The notes under the pieces are model-generated. The model worked only from the letters and a program-made list of their open reading frames with translations. It had not been told where the DNA came from and did no database searches. 36,830 bases of DNA, taken from the NCBI GenBank assembly GCA_964368875.1, contig CAYJDG010000022.1, positions 1 to 36,830 on the forward strand, written 5' to 3'. Of this stretch, positions 23,487 to 31,275 are shown in pieces. How positions within the stretch are numbered: the stretch's first letter is position 1; each line of letters begins with the position of its first letter. This DNA comes from CAYJDG01 sp964368875. GTDB taxonomy: Bacteria; Pseudomonadota; Alphaproteobacteria; Micavibrionales; Micavibrionaceae. A program made the position numbers and the translations under genes.

Positions 23487-24668
23487 ATGCAGACACAATC
23501 CGCCAAACCTACCACGAAACCCGTCAATGCCAACTTTTCTTCCGGCCCCTGCGCCAAGCGCCCCGGCTGGACGATCGATGCGCTGAAAGGTGCGTTTCTC
23601 GGCCGCTCCCACCGCGCCGCCGAAGGTAAAAAACGTCTGCTGGCAATCATCGAAGAACATCGCCGCATTCTGGGTATTCCTGCTGATTACAAAATCGCCA
23701 TCGTTCCGGCCTCTGATACTGGCGCGATTGAAATGGCCCTGTGGTCGATGCTCGGTGAACGCGGCGTCGATGTGCTGGCCTGGGAACAGTTCAGCTCCGA
23801 TTGGCTCAAAGATGTCGTCGACCAGTTGAAAATCGCCGATGTCAAAACGTTCAAGGCTCCTTACGGCGAAATGCCGGATATTTCCGGTGTCGATACCGAC
23901 CGTGATGTTGTGTTCGTCTGGAACGGCACCACCTCAGGCGTGCGCATTCCTAACCACGACTGGATCAAAGCCGACCGCAAGGGCCTGACCTTCTGTGACG
24001 CGACCTCCGCTGTCTTCGCCTATGAGATGGACTGGTCGAAACTGGATGTGACCACATGGTCATGGCAGAAGGTGCTTGGCGGCGAAGCTGCCCACGGCAT
24101 GCTGGTGCTCAGCCCGCGCGCTGTCGCACGGCTTGAATCGTTCACACCCAATCGTCCGTTGCCGAAAATTTTCCGCATGACGGCCAAAGGCAAACTGACC
24201 GATGGCATCTTCGTTGGCGAAACCATCAACACGCCGTCGATGCTGGCGGTTGAAGACTGCGCCGACGCCTTGCGCTGGGTCGACAGCATTGGCGGCCTCA
24301 AGGCGACGGTTGCCCGCGCCACCGCCAACCTCAAAGCGGTCGAAGACTGGGTTGCTAAAACTGACTGGATCGATTTCCTGCCACAGGATGCAAGTGTGCG
24401 CTCGCGCACCTCGATCTGCCTGAAGATCGTTGATCCTGAAATCAAGAAGATGGATGAAGACAGCGAACAGGCCTTCGTGAAAGACATCGTCAAGAAGCTC
24501 GATAAAGAAGGCGTCGCCTACGATATCGCCAGCTATAAAACGGCCCCGGCAGGTTTCCGCATCTGGGGCGGCGCGACGATTGACGCATCCGATGTTGCGC
24601 TCATGCTGACATGGCTCGACTGGGCGTTTCAGGATGCCAAAGCTGGCCTTGCCCAGAAAGCAGCATGA
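23487..24668 (+). CDS. serC: phosphoserine aminotransferase SerC
   Basis: 393 residues from ATG 23487 (a longer in-frame start would overlap serB). PLP-type class V aminotransferase of the longer alphaproteobacterial SerC type: NFSSGPCAKRPGW at the N-end, a glycine/Ser-rich phosphate site in PASDTGAIEMALW, DATSAVF, and the PLP lysine in WSWQKVLGGEAAHG. It transaminates 3-phosphohydroxypyruvate to phosphoserine using glutamate. It is divergent from serB and overlaps the racemase gene as ATGA. Confidence 0.96.
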   Translation: MQTQSAKPTTKPVNANFSSGPCAKRPGWTIDALKGAFLGRSHRAAEGKKRLLAIIEEHRRILGIPADYKIAIVPASDTGAIEMALWSMLGERGVDVLAWEQFSSDWLKDVVDQLKIADVKTFKAPYGEMPDISGVDTDRDVVFVWNGTTSGVRIPNHDWIKADRKGLTFCDATSAVFAYEMDWSKLDVTTWSWQKVLGGEAAHGMLVLSPRAVARLESFTPNRPLPKIFRMTAKGKLTDGIFVGETINTPSMLAVEDCADALRWVDSIGGLKATVARATANLKAVEDWVAKTDWIDFLPQDASVRSRTSICLKIVDPEIKKMDEDSEQAFVKDIVKKLDKEGVAYDIASYKTAPAGFRIWGGATIDASDVALMLTWLDWAFQDAKAGLAQKAA

Positions 24669-25357
24669 AACGGCTTGGTCTCATAGGCGGGATGAGTCAC
24701 CACTCGACTCTCCTCTATGAACAGGCCATTCATGCGGGCGTGCAGGCAGCGCTGGGCAGCAACTGGTCGGCGGACCTTGCCGTAATTTACCTCCCCTTCG
24801 AACCGATCAAGCAGTTACAGACCAGCGGCGGCTGGGACGAAATTGGTGCGCAGCTCGCCACCGCCGCTGGCCAGCTTGAACAGATCGGTGCAGAGGCCAT
24901 CATGATCACCTCGAACACCGTGCACCGGCAGGCCAAAGACGTCGAAGCAGTTCTGGGCGTGCCGCTGCTCCACATCACTGATCCGACTGCCGCTGCGCTG
25001 CTGCGGGAAAAAATTTCCAAAGTCCTCTTGCTTGGCACACGCTTTACGATGGAGCAGGATTTCATCAGCGGGCGTCTGAATGCGCGTGGCATCGAAACGC
25101 TCACGCCTGATGCGACGGACCGCGCCGAGATCAACCGGATTATTTTCGACGAACTCTGCAAAGGTATTTTCAAACCCGAAGCCACCGCCCTGTTTCAGGC
25201 CGTCGTCACCAAGGCCGCAGCTGAGGGCGCGCAAGCCGTGATCCTCGGCTGCACCGAAATCACGCTCGTCGTAAAGCCCCGCGATAGCGCGCTCCCGCTC
25301 TTCGACACGACCGCCCTGCATATCGACCGCGCCATCGCCTTCTGCCTTGAAGGCTGA
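24665..25357 (+). CDS. aspartate/glutamate racemase family protein
   Basis: 230 residues. Opens MKRLGLIGGMSHHST, like YgeA/RacX. Family members use two acid/base residues: here Ser83 in ITSNTVHR and Cys196 in ILGCTEITL. Canonical enzymes have Cys at both places, and E. coli YgeA has Thr at the first; Ser here is a further variation that may give one-way or altered stereochemistry. It interconverts L- and D-amino acids, probably aspartate or glutamate. Start overlaps the serC stop as ATGA, so it is co-translated with serC, an unusual coupling. Confidence 0.88.
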   Translation: MKRLGLIGGMSHHSTLLYEQAIHAGVQAALGSNWSADLAVIYLPFEPIKQLQTSGGWDEIGAQLATAAGQLEQIGAEAIMITSNTVHRQAKDVEAVLGVPLLHITDPTAAALLREKISKVLLLGTRFTMEQDFISGRLNARGIETLTPDATDRAEINRIIFDELCKGIFKPEATALFQAVVTKAAAEGAQAVILGCTEITLVVKPRDSALPLFDTTALHIDRAIAFCLEG

Positions 25358-25358
25358 T

Positions 25359-25973
25359 TTATTTCAGGGCCGGTTTTGACAGGTCGATTGAGCGGTTGAG
25401 TGGCGGCAGAGTAATGTCATACCGGTCAGCAACCTGAGACCAATGATCATGGCTGAGGAAAGCCAGTTCGATATTATCTTCAGTCGTTAGGAGCTTGGTG
25501 TCGCTGCTCTGGGCATGTCTCGCCGCGATAACGCGATAATCCCATTCACGCATCGCTGCCAATAGCTCTGGCAATGTTTTGAAGTCAGCTTTCTTGTCCC
25601 TGACCAGCCCAGAGTCGATGAGGATGCTGTCCTTGAAGCGAATATCTGCTTCCATAACTTCATACAGACGCCATAATCCGCGGTCATACGCTGCATATAA
25701 TTCATGGGTTCGCTCGAGATAGCTGAAGACGCGCCCCCCTAACTCTTCTTTATACCACCTCGCTCCTTCAGCATCGGGCGGAACGGCAGAATGGATTTTA
25801 TAGGTTGCGGTTACTATAAAATTGCCACGTCCTTGGTCCTTGGGAAAATCAGGATCGTCCTCAAAATCGGGAAAACGCCAGCCGTAATATTCTTCTGGCG
25901 GTGGTTGCGGCTCTTCAGGAGCCTCATACCCTGCCATTCCGAACAAGCGATGCAGTAAAATATCTGTACCCAT
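25359..25973 (-). CDS. unknown 204-residue protein
   Basis: From ATG 25973 (GGGAG upstream). No family recognised. The N-end has a Pro/Glu-rich stretch (EAPEEPQPPPEEYYGWRF), followed by an alpha/beta domain with aromatic residues and acidic surface (FPDFEDDPDFP). No signal peptide or membrane segment. It sits between the racemase and the palindrome-rich region; it may belong with the methyltransferase beyond, but nothing in the sequence shows it. Confidence 0.6.
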   Translation of the reverse strand: MGTDILLHRLFGMAGYEAPEEPQPPPEEYYGWRFPDFEDDPDFPKDQGRGNFIVTATYKIHSAVPPDAEGARWYKEELGGRVFSYLERTHELYAAYDRGLWRLYEVMEADIRFKDSILIDSGLVRDKKADFKTLPELLAAMREWDYRVIAARHAQSSDTKLLTTEDNIELAFLSHDHWSQVADRYDITLPPLNRSIDLSKPALK

Positions 25974-26101
25974 AATAAACTCCCTATATCGTGAGATTAC
26001 ATAAAGATTCCATCCTTGCGCCAGAGCTAAATAACTTGACAAATATGGCTTTTTATCCTATTAATTTAACTAATTATATCGTGAATAAAAACAAAGACTC
26101 C

Positions 26102-26119
26102 CGCGATCCCCCGATCGCG
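26102..26119. repeat. perfect hairpin in palindrome cluster
   Basis: CGCGATC-CCCC-GATCGCG, a 7-bp perfect stem. It stands beside two other palindromes in the 390-base gap between the unknown gene and the DNA methyltransferase gene. Confidence 0.7.
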
Positions 26120-26123
26120 CTAT

Positions 26124-26166
26124 CCGTCATTGCGAGAAGGCCCAAGGCCGCTGTAGCAATCCATGG
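26124..26166. repeat. REP-like element (GTCATTGCGAG...GCAATCCA type)
   Basis: The arms ATTGC (26129-26133) and GCAAT (26156-26160) enclose GGCC-CAA-GGCC. The GTCATTGCGAGNNGGCC...AGCAATCCATGG layout is that of the intergenic dispersed palindromes found in many proteobacteria. Whether it recurs in this genome cannot be seen from the window. Confidence 0.65.
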
Positions 26167-26267
26167 CCAGTCGAAAAAAATTCAAACAACGAACAAACTG
26201 ATAAGCAGAGGAACCTCTAAAAATAAAACGCCGGAACGAACTAAACAAACCCACTCCCTGCTCTGCC

Positions 26268-26287
26268 ATTCCCCGCAGGCGGGGAAT
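26268..26287. repeat. REP-like palindrome (ATTCCCCGC/GCGGGGAAT)
   Basis: A 9-bp perfect stem with a 2-base loop, embedded in CTGCCATTCCCCGC...GGGGAATCCAT, a form very common as an intergenic repeat. Confidence 0.7.
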
Positions 26288-26364
26288 CCATAAAGGCTTG
26301 AAATCAATCACAAATCCAAAAATCCGCTCTCAAGAAACGAAAAACGAACTGGTAAGAATGCCCA

Positions 26365-27009
26365 TTATACATTTCTAAAAATCAGGCACTGGCTGTGCGG
26401 ATACTCCGGCTTGGCATTCTTCCAGACGATCATCATTTCGCCGTCGAGGCGCAGGTGTTTTGAAATCACAAGGCTCAGATCGCGCACCAGAGGCGTGTAG
26501 ACTTTCCCCGGAAGATTGTCGACCTGAACCACCACATAGGCATTCTTCTTCATCACTTTGGCCACTTCGCCAAATATCTGCCCCATGCGCTTCAGGTATT
26601 TCGCGTAGCCAGCATGTTTCGGATCACCTGCATAAAGCGGGTTCCATTGATGATTGGCCTGCATGTAAGGCGGCGAGGTAAAACAGAAATCCATTTTGGG
26701 AAACCCCATGCGCGCCGCATGGAACCCGTCACCGTGCACCACCTGCATCCAGTTTTCCATTTGCCCGGCAACCCATTGATAACGGCTTTCTTCGGCCTCA
26801 ATGCCGTAAGGATCGCGTCCCATGTCTTCTGCAACAAAAAGGGTCGTGCCCAGTCCGGCAAACGGGTCGAAAATCTTTTGCCCCTTTTTGGTGAAATCTG
26901 TCAGAACCTGCCGCACCAGCGACTCCGGGCACTTGATGAAATTCGTCTCAAACGGCGGCGCGTCGCGCTCGAGCTTGAAGGGCAGAGTAATATAAGCGGG
27001 CAGGGACAT
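26365..27009 (-). CDS. solitary DNA N4-C/N6-A methyltransferase
   Basis: 214 residues. SAM-binding motif FDPFAGLGTT (47-56) and catalytic motif TSPPY (111-115) in the order of gamma-type amino-methyltransferases but without a large target-recognition domain. The SPPY form favours N4-cytosine methylation; this is not certain. No restriction endonuclease gene is adjacent: the neighbours are an unknown protein and a small unknown protein. It may be an orphan methylase with a regulatory role, as with CcrM-like enzymes, but it is shorter than these. Confidence 0.82.
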   Translation of the reverse strand: MSLPAYITLPFKLERDAPPFETNFIKCPESLVRQVLTDFTKKGQKIFDPFAGLGTTLFVAEDMGRDPYGIEAEESRYQWVAGQMENWMQVVHGDGFHAARMGFPKMDFCFTSPPYMQANHQWNPLYAGDPKHAGYAKYLKRMGQIFGEVAKVMKKNAYVVVQVDNLPGKVYTPLVRDLSLVISKHLRLDGEMMIVWKNAKPEYPHSQCLIFRNV

Positions 27010-27085
27010 CGAAAATCGTTTCTTGTTGGGCCGGAATTAACTAAGGTCGGGTTCTGTATAGACGAAAACCCCTGAGGAGGAAATC

Positions 27086-27328
27086 ATGGCACCTAAAGAC
27101 GGCGCATTGCCACCCATTCGCGTCACCATCGAAATTCCCTCGGAACTGGCTCTCGAAATGCAGCGCGTTGCAACCAAAGCCACCATCGAAGGTGCCGGTC
27201 AGGCGCAAGCCCATATCATGGATGCCTGGATGCGGATCGGGGCGCAGGTCATGGAATCATGGGGTTCGACCTATTCCAAGGCTTTACAGATCTCCGGCCC
27301 CGGAAAAAAGACGCTCCGCGACGAATAA
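27086..27328 (+). CDS. unknown 80-residue protein
   Basis: Starts MAPKDGALPPIRVTIEIPSE after an exceptionally strong GAGGAGG ribosome site. A short beta strand (VTIEIPSEL) leads into helices rich in Ala and Gln (EMQRVATKATIEGAGQAQAH) and a Trp-containing C-terminal half. No family recognised. It is divergent from the methyltransferase gene and 98 bases before serA. Confidence 0.65.
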   Translation: MAPKDGALPPIRVTIEIPSELALEMQRVATKATIEGAGQAQAHIMDAWMRIGAQVMESWGSTYSKALQISGPGKKTLRDE

Positions 27329-27426
27329 AGCGTTTTTCTGCAATCTGCCCCTTTTCCTGCCCCCGGACTCTCTGATATGACACGCGTGTCTTGCATTGCA
27401 CCATATAAAACAGAGGGTTTTAAGCC

Positions 27427-29013
27427 ATGGCCGCCGCACCGAAAATTCTGATCGCTGATAAAATGGATAAACAGGCGGAGGAAATTTTCCGCCGCAATGG
27501 TGTCGATTTCGACGTCAAACCCGGCCTCTCCCCAGAAGAGCTCTCCGCGATTGTTGGTAATTATGACGGCATCGCCGCGCGCTCGTCCGCCAAGGTCACC
27601 GCCGCCGTGATCCTCGCTGGCAAACGTCTCAAAGTGATTGGCCGCGCCGGGATTGGTGTCGATACGATTGATGTACCAGCCGCGACCGCTGCTGGCGTGG
27701 TCGTCATGAACACCCCGTTCGGCAACTCGATCACCACCGCCGAACACGCCATCGCGATGATGATGTCGCTTGCACGTCAGATTCCGCAGGCCTCGGCCTC
27801 AACCCATGCAGGCAAATGGGAAAAATCGAAATTCATGGGCGTTGAACTTTACAGCAAAGTCCTCGGCCTGATCGGTGCTGGCAACATCGGTGCGATTGTC
27901 GCCAACCGCGCACTCGGTCTGCAAATGCGCGTGATCGCGTACGATCCCTACCTCACGGAAGAGCGTGCTCAGGAACTCGGCGTTGAACGGGTTGAGCTTG
28001 ATGATCTCTACAAACGCGCAGACTTTATCACGATCCACGTGCCGAAGACCGACAAGACCAAGAACATGCTCAACAAAGACGCGCTCGCTAAAATGAAGAA
28101 AGGCGTTCGTATCATTAACTGCGCCCGCGGCGGACTGATCGTTGAACAAGACCTCAAGGATGCGCTTGATAGCGGACATGTCGCAGGCGCGGCGCTCGAT
28201 GTATTCGAAGTCGAACCGGCAGAAACCAACGTATTATTTGGTCACCCGAACGTCATCTGCACACCGCACCTTGGGGCGTCGACCTCGGAGGCGCAGGTCA
28301 ATGTGGCCATTCAGGTTGCAGAACAGATGTCCGACTTCCTGCTCAACGGCGCAGTCAGCAACGCGGTCAACATGCCTTCGATCACCGCTGAAGAAGCACC
28401 TAAGCTCCGCCCCTTCATGAAACTCGCCTCGCAGCTCGGCCGCCTCGCTGGCCAGACAACCGATTGCGCCTTCACCAAAGTCACGATTGAATATATCGGC
28501 GCTGCCGCGAAAGTGAACACGCGTCCTCTGACCGCTTCGGTCTTGGCCGATCTGCTCGGCGCGATGAGTGATGGCGTCAACATGGTCAATGCTCCAGAAA
28601 TCGCCAAAGCTAAAAAGATCACGGTCTCTGAAACCAAAACAGAAAACGACGGTGAGTGGCCATCCGCCATCCGCGTCACGCTCGAATGTGAAAGCGGCCC
28701 GCGCAGCGTTACCGGGACATTGTTCGCTGGTAAAGAGCCGCGCATCGTGGAAGTCGAAGGCGTGCCAATCGAAGCGGCCCTCACGCAAAACATGCTGTTT
28801 ATCCGCAACGAAGACAAACCGGGCATGATCGGTGCGCTTGGCACTGTGCTCTCTCAAGCTGGCCAGAACATCGCTGATTTCCGTCTTGGCCGTGTGGCAG
28901 AGGGTAAAACGGCTATCTCGCTCGTTTCGCTCGATGCGCCGCTCTCGGATGAAGTCTTTGCAAAAGTCGAAGCGCTGCCGCAGATCAGCCAGGCCAAGCG
29001 CCTGTCGTTTTAG
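27427..29013 (+). CDS. serA: D-3-phosphoglycerate dehydrogenase SerA
   Basis: 528 residues, the long form of the enzyme with substrate, NAD, intervening (ASB) and ACT domains. NAD-binding motif GLIGAGNIGAIV, catalytic-region INCARGGLIVEQD with the Arg, FEVEP with the Glu, and CTPHLGAST with the His. The C-terminal ACT domain (FIRNEDKPGMIGALGTVLSQ) usually mediates feedback inhibition by serine. It oxidises 3-phosphoglycerate to phosphohydroxypyruvate, the first step of serine synthesis; SerC and SerB in this window do the rest. An AGAGGG ribosome site is upstream. Its stop overlaps the stop of the convergent partner gene by 3 bases. Confidence 0.97.
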   Translation: MAAAPKILIADKMDKQAEEIFRRNGVDFDVKPGLSPEELSAIVGNYDGIAARSSAKVTAAVILAGKRLKVIGRAGIGVDTIDVPAATAAGVVVMNTPFGNSITTAEHAIAMMMSLARQIPQASASTHAGKWEKSKFMGVELYSKVLGLIGAGNIGAIVANRALGLQMRVIAYDPYLTEERAQELGVERVELDDLYKRADFITIHVPKTDKTKNMLNKDALAKMKKGVRIINCARGGLIVEQDLKDALDSGHVAGAALDVFEVEPAETNVLFGHPNVICTPHLGASTSEAQVNVAIQVAEQMSDFLLNGAVSNAVNMPSITAEEAPKLRPFMKLASQLGRLAGQTTDCAFTKVTIEYIGAAAKVNTRPLTASVLADLLGAMSDGVNMVNAPEIAKAKKITVSETKTENDGEWPSAIRVTLECESGPRSVTGTLFAGKEPRIVEVEGVPIEAALTQNMLFIRNEDKPGMIGALGTVLSQAGQNIADFRLGRVAEGKTAISLVSLDAPLSDEVFAKVEALPQISQAKRLSF

Positions 29014-29546
29014 TTGATCGTTTCCTGAAAGGCGACGGCACGTTTTTTGTTATAGCGCCTGATGGCATCTTCGAGTTCTTTAAGCAGAAGCTTGCCGTCG
29101 GCGCCGCCGTTGCCTTTGATTTTCCGCGCAATGATCAATTGAACGCTGGCCAGGTGCGTATCGACCAGAGCCACCACATCGTCGTCGAGGCGATCAATCG
29201 ATTCCAGAAATGACAGCATCATTTCGGCCAGTGACGTGATCAGATCATATTTAAAGAAGCGGCCGTTCGCTTTTAGTTGCATGACCGGCCCAACCAATTC
29301 CTGTATGGCCTCAGGGATACGGTGCTCATTCAGTTTAATCCGCTCGAGAACGCGCGCCATGCGCGCCATTTGTTCAAGCGCCAGTGGTGTAAAGTCCTCG
29401 GTATTTTCTTCGATAAAGCGATCGGCGCGGATGATCAGGATTGGGTCGATCTCACCTTTGCCGGCCTTGTCCTGCAAGGCGTAAGACGCCTTGGTGATTT
29501 TGACGCTGCCTTCCAGGGGCTGATCTGAAAAAGGTTTTTCGTCCAT
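29010..29546 (-). CDS. helical partner protein of response regulator module 1
   Basis: 178 residues, all-helical, without signal peptide or membrane segment. No family recognised. It is a paralogue of the protein at 30118-30618: both begin with KxYKASxxLQxKAGxGEID-like text and share a C-terminal half with PVMxLKANxRxFKYxLxTxLA, then MLxFLExI and ELEDAxxRYxKKR. A His conserved in both (His131 here, in VDTHLASV) lies in a helix and is a candidate phosphotransfer residue, but no catalytic motif is proven. It starts 3 bases after the stop of the response regulator gene upstream, so the two are translationally coupled. A phosphotransfer, phosphatase or output-effector role is inferred from this coupling. 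Confidence 0.8.
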   Translation of the reverse strand: MDEKPFSDQPLEGSVKITKASYALQDKAGKGEIDPILIIRADRFIEENTEDFTPLALEQMARMARVLERIKLNEHRIPEAIQELVGPVMQLKANGRFFKYDLITSLAEMMLSFLESIDRLDDDVVALVDTHLASVQLIIARKIKGNGGADGKLLLKELEDAIRRYNKKRAVAFQETIN

Positions 29547-29549
29547 CGT

Positions 29550-30056
29550 CTAGACCTTCTTTTTCTTATTGCGATCAGAGCGGCGGCGCACCGGTCCGCT
29601 GTAATCATCTTCCCTGCGCCTGCGGTCTGGCCCCACGAATTTAGGCGCTTCGACAAAATCTCGCGGCTTGTTGATGACGTGACTGATACGGGAGGCAAGT
29701 TCCTTGGCCGTGAACGGTTTGACCAGAAATTCAGTCATGCCCTGATCACGCGCTTTCATGACCTTTTCGGTTGCCGCATAGCCTGTGATCAGAATAACTG
29801 GAACGCTACGATTGGGTACGCCCGGGGCGGTGCGGATCATGCCGATCAAATCGATTCCGTCGATCGGTTCCATCATCCAATCGGTGACGACGATATCGGG
29901 GTTGTAATCCTTGATCATGCGGAAACCTTGTTCGCCGCTGCCCGCAGAATAAATTCTTTTAAAGCCTATGATTTCAAGAACCGATACGAGGATTTTGCGC
30001 ATCGGCGCCGTATCTTCAATCAGGAGAATGCTTAAAGCGCTTAAATTAATAGGCAT
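29550..30056 (-). CDS. CheY-like response regulator with GPDRRR tail (module 1)
   Basis: 168 residues. Receiver domain with LIEDTAPMRK, phospho-Asp59 in VVTDWMMEPIDG, Thr in ILITGYAA and the Lys in TEFLVKPFTAKEL. After the receiver comes a basic tail beginning FVGPDRRRR and running through PVRRRSDRNKKKKV. There is no DNA-binding domain, so output is by protein contact. The FxGPDRRR tail is a recurrent feature of alphaproteobacterial single-domain regulators. It is strongly similar to the second copy at 30644-31204 and is in an operon with the partner at 29010. Confidence 0.9.
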   Translation of the reverse strand: MPINLSALSILLIEDTAPMRKILVSVLEIIGFKRIYSAGSGEQGFRMIKDYNPDIVVTDWMMEPIDGIDLIGMIRTAPGVPNRSVPVILITGYAATEKVMKARDQGMTEFLVKPFTAKELASRISHVINKPRDFVEAPKFVGPDRRRREDDYSGPVRRRSDRNKKKKV

Positions 30057-30117
30057 AAGGTAAATCCAAAGTATTCATTACAGCGTACCTTGAGGAAAGA
30101 CCTGCCACAAGCCGCAA

Positions 30118-30618
30118 TCAGGTTGGACGGCGCTTCTTGAAATATCTTTGGCAGGCATCCTCAAGCTCCATGCGCAGCATGGGGCCGCTTGAACCGCCAT
30201 CGCCTTTCATTTCCTTGCTGATGATCGCATTGAGGGTTGTGTGGTGGGCCGCAACGATCTCGATCGCGTCTTTATCGAGGTCGCGTATATTCTCAAGAAA
30301 GCCCAGCATGACGTTGGCCAGTTCCGTGACCAGCTCATATTTGAACATCCGGGCATTGGCCTTGAGCTCCATAACCGGCTGGGTCATGCCGGCAATTTTC
30401 TCTTTCATGGGCAAATCTGAATTGCGCGCACGGGCAACCCCTGCGGCAAGGCGCTCAAGGAATTCGCCGCCGACCTCGGTAAAGTTCTCGGTATTGTTCT
30501 GGATGGCGTTTTCGGCCTTTTGGATTCTGTTCGAATCAACCTCGCCAGTGCCAGCTTTCAGCTGTAGCTCATTGGAGGCTTTGTAGACTTTAACCTGGGA
30601 TGCAGTCACGTCGCTCAT
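30118..30618 (-). CDS. helical partner protein of response regulator module 2
   Basis: 166 residues, paralogue of the protein at 29010-29546, with the N-terminal text KVYKASNELQLKAGTGEVDS and the C-terminal text RMELEDACQRYFKKR. The conserved His is His125 (in VAAHHTTLN). The N-terminal third differs most between the copies, while the C-terminal half is well kept, which suggests that the C-terminal half holds the common function. It lies 25 bases after the response regulator gene of module 2. Confidence 0.8.
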   Translation of the reverse strand: MSDVTASQVKVYKASNELQLKAGTGEVDSNRIQKAENAIQNNTENFTEVGGEFLERLAAGVARARNSDLPMKEKIAGMTQPVMELKANARMFKYELVTELANVMLGFLENIRDLDKDAIEIVAAHHTTLNAIISKEMKGDGGSSGPMLRMELEDACQRYFKKRRPT

Positions 30619-30643
30619 GGCTAGATAGTATACTCCTCAATAG

Positions 30644-31204
30644 TTACTTAGTGGTTATGTCCCACGTCGCCGTAGATTCGAAATCTACCTCGATTCGGCC
30701 TGATTGCGCTTTGGTAGAGATTTTACGGCGGTCGGGGCCTGCCGTGTATTCTTCACCCGTCTTGCGGCGGCGGTCGGGCCCAAAATAATGGGGGGTCTGA
30801 ACAAAATCGCGGGGACGGTTGATGACGTAGGCAAGACGTTTAGCCAAATCGTTCGCCGTAAATGGTTTGACCAGAAATTCTGTTACGCCCTGATCACGGG
30901 CCTGTATAACGCGGGTGATGGCGCTGTACCCAGTGATAATGATGATTGGGACGGTTCGGTGCGTGGAAGACGGATGGTGGCGAACCATTTTGATGAACTC
31001 AATCCCGTCGACCGGTTCCATCAGCCAGTCAGTGATAATGATATCCGGATTAAGTTTTTGATATTGGGAAAAGCCGTGGGCCCCGTCATTGGCGGTATGG
31101 ATTCTTGTAACGCCAAGAGATTCGAGTACCGAAACGATGAGCTTGCGCATCGGGATGGTATCTTCGATCACCAGAACGCTGATTTTGTCGAGCTTAAGGG
31201 CCAT
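30644..31204 (-). CDS. CheY-like response regulator with GPDRRR tail (module 2)
   Basis: 186 residues. Receiver domain with VIEDTIPMRK, phospho-Asp59 in IITDWLMEPVDG, Thr in IIITGYSA and Lys in EFLVKPFTANDL. The tail has YFGPDRRRK and PDRRKIS and is about 20 residues longer than in module 1. It is first in the four-gene operon regulator-partner-regulator-partner. The start ATG (31204) has no Shine-Dalgarno sequence; instead TATAAT lies only 5 bases upstream on the minus strand (31215-31210), so a leaderless start is possible. About 70 bases further upstream is the 3' end of the structured RNA candidate. Confidence 0.9.
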   Translation of the reverse strand: MALKLDKISVLVIEDTIPMRKLIVSVLESLGVTRIHTANDGAHGFSQYQKLNPDIIITDWLMEPVDGIEFIKMVRHHPSSTHRTVPIIIITGYSAITRVIQARDQGVTEFLVKPFTANDLAKRLAYVINRPRDFVQTPHYFGPDRRRKTGEEYTAGPDRRKISTKAQSGRIEVDFESTATWDITTK

Positions 31205-31275
31205 GTCAGATTATAATAACGCAATAATATTAGGAATGGTTAACTTGGGGGAATAATAGATGAAAGCGTGTGATT

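Noticed and set aside
26209..26235. EcfG-like GGAAC box in the palindrome cluster
   Set aside because: The sequence 17 bases downstream is CGGA, not CGTT, and no gene follows on that strand.
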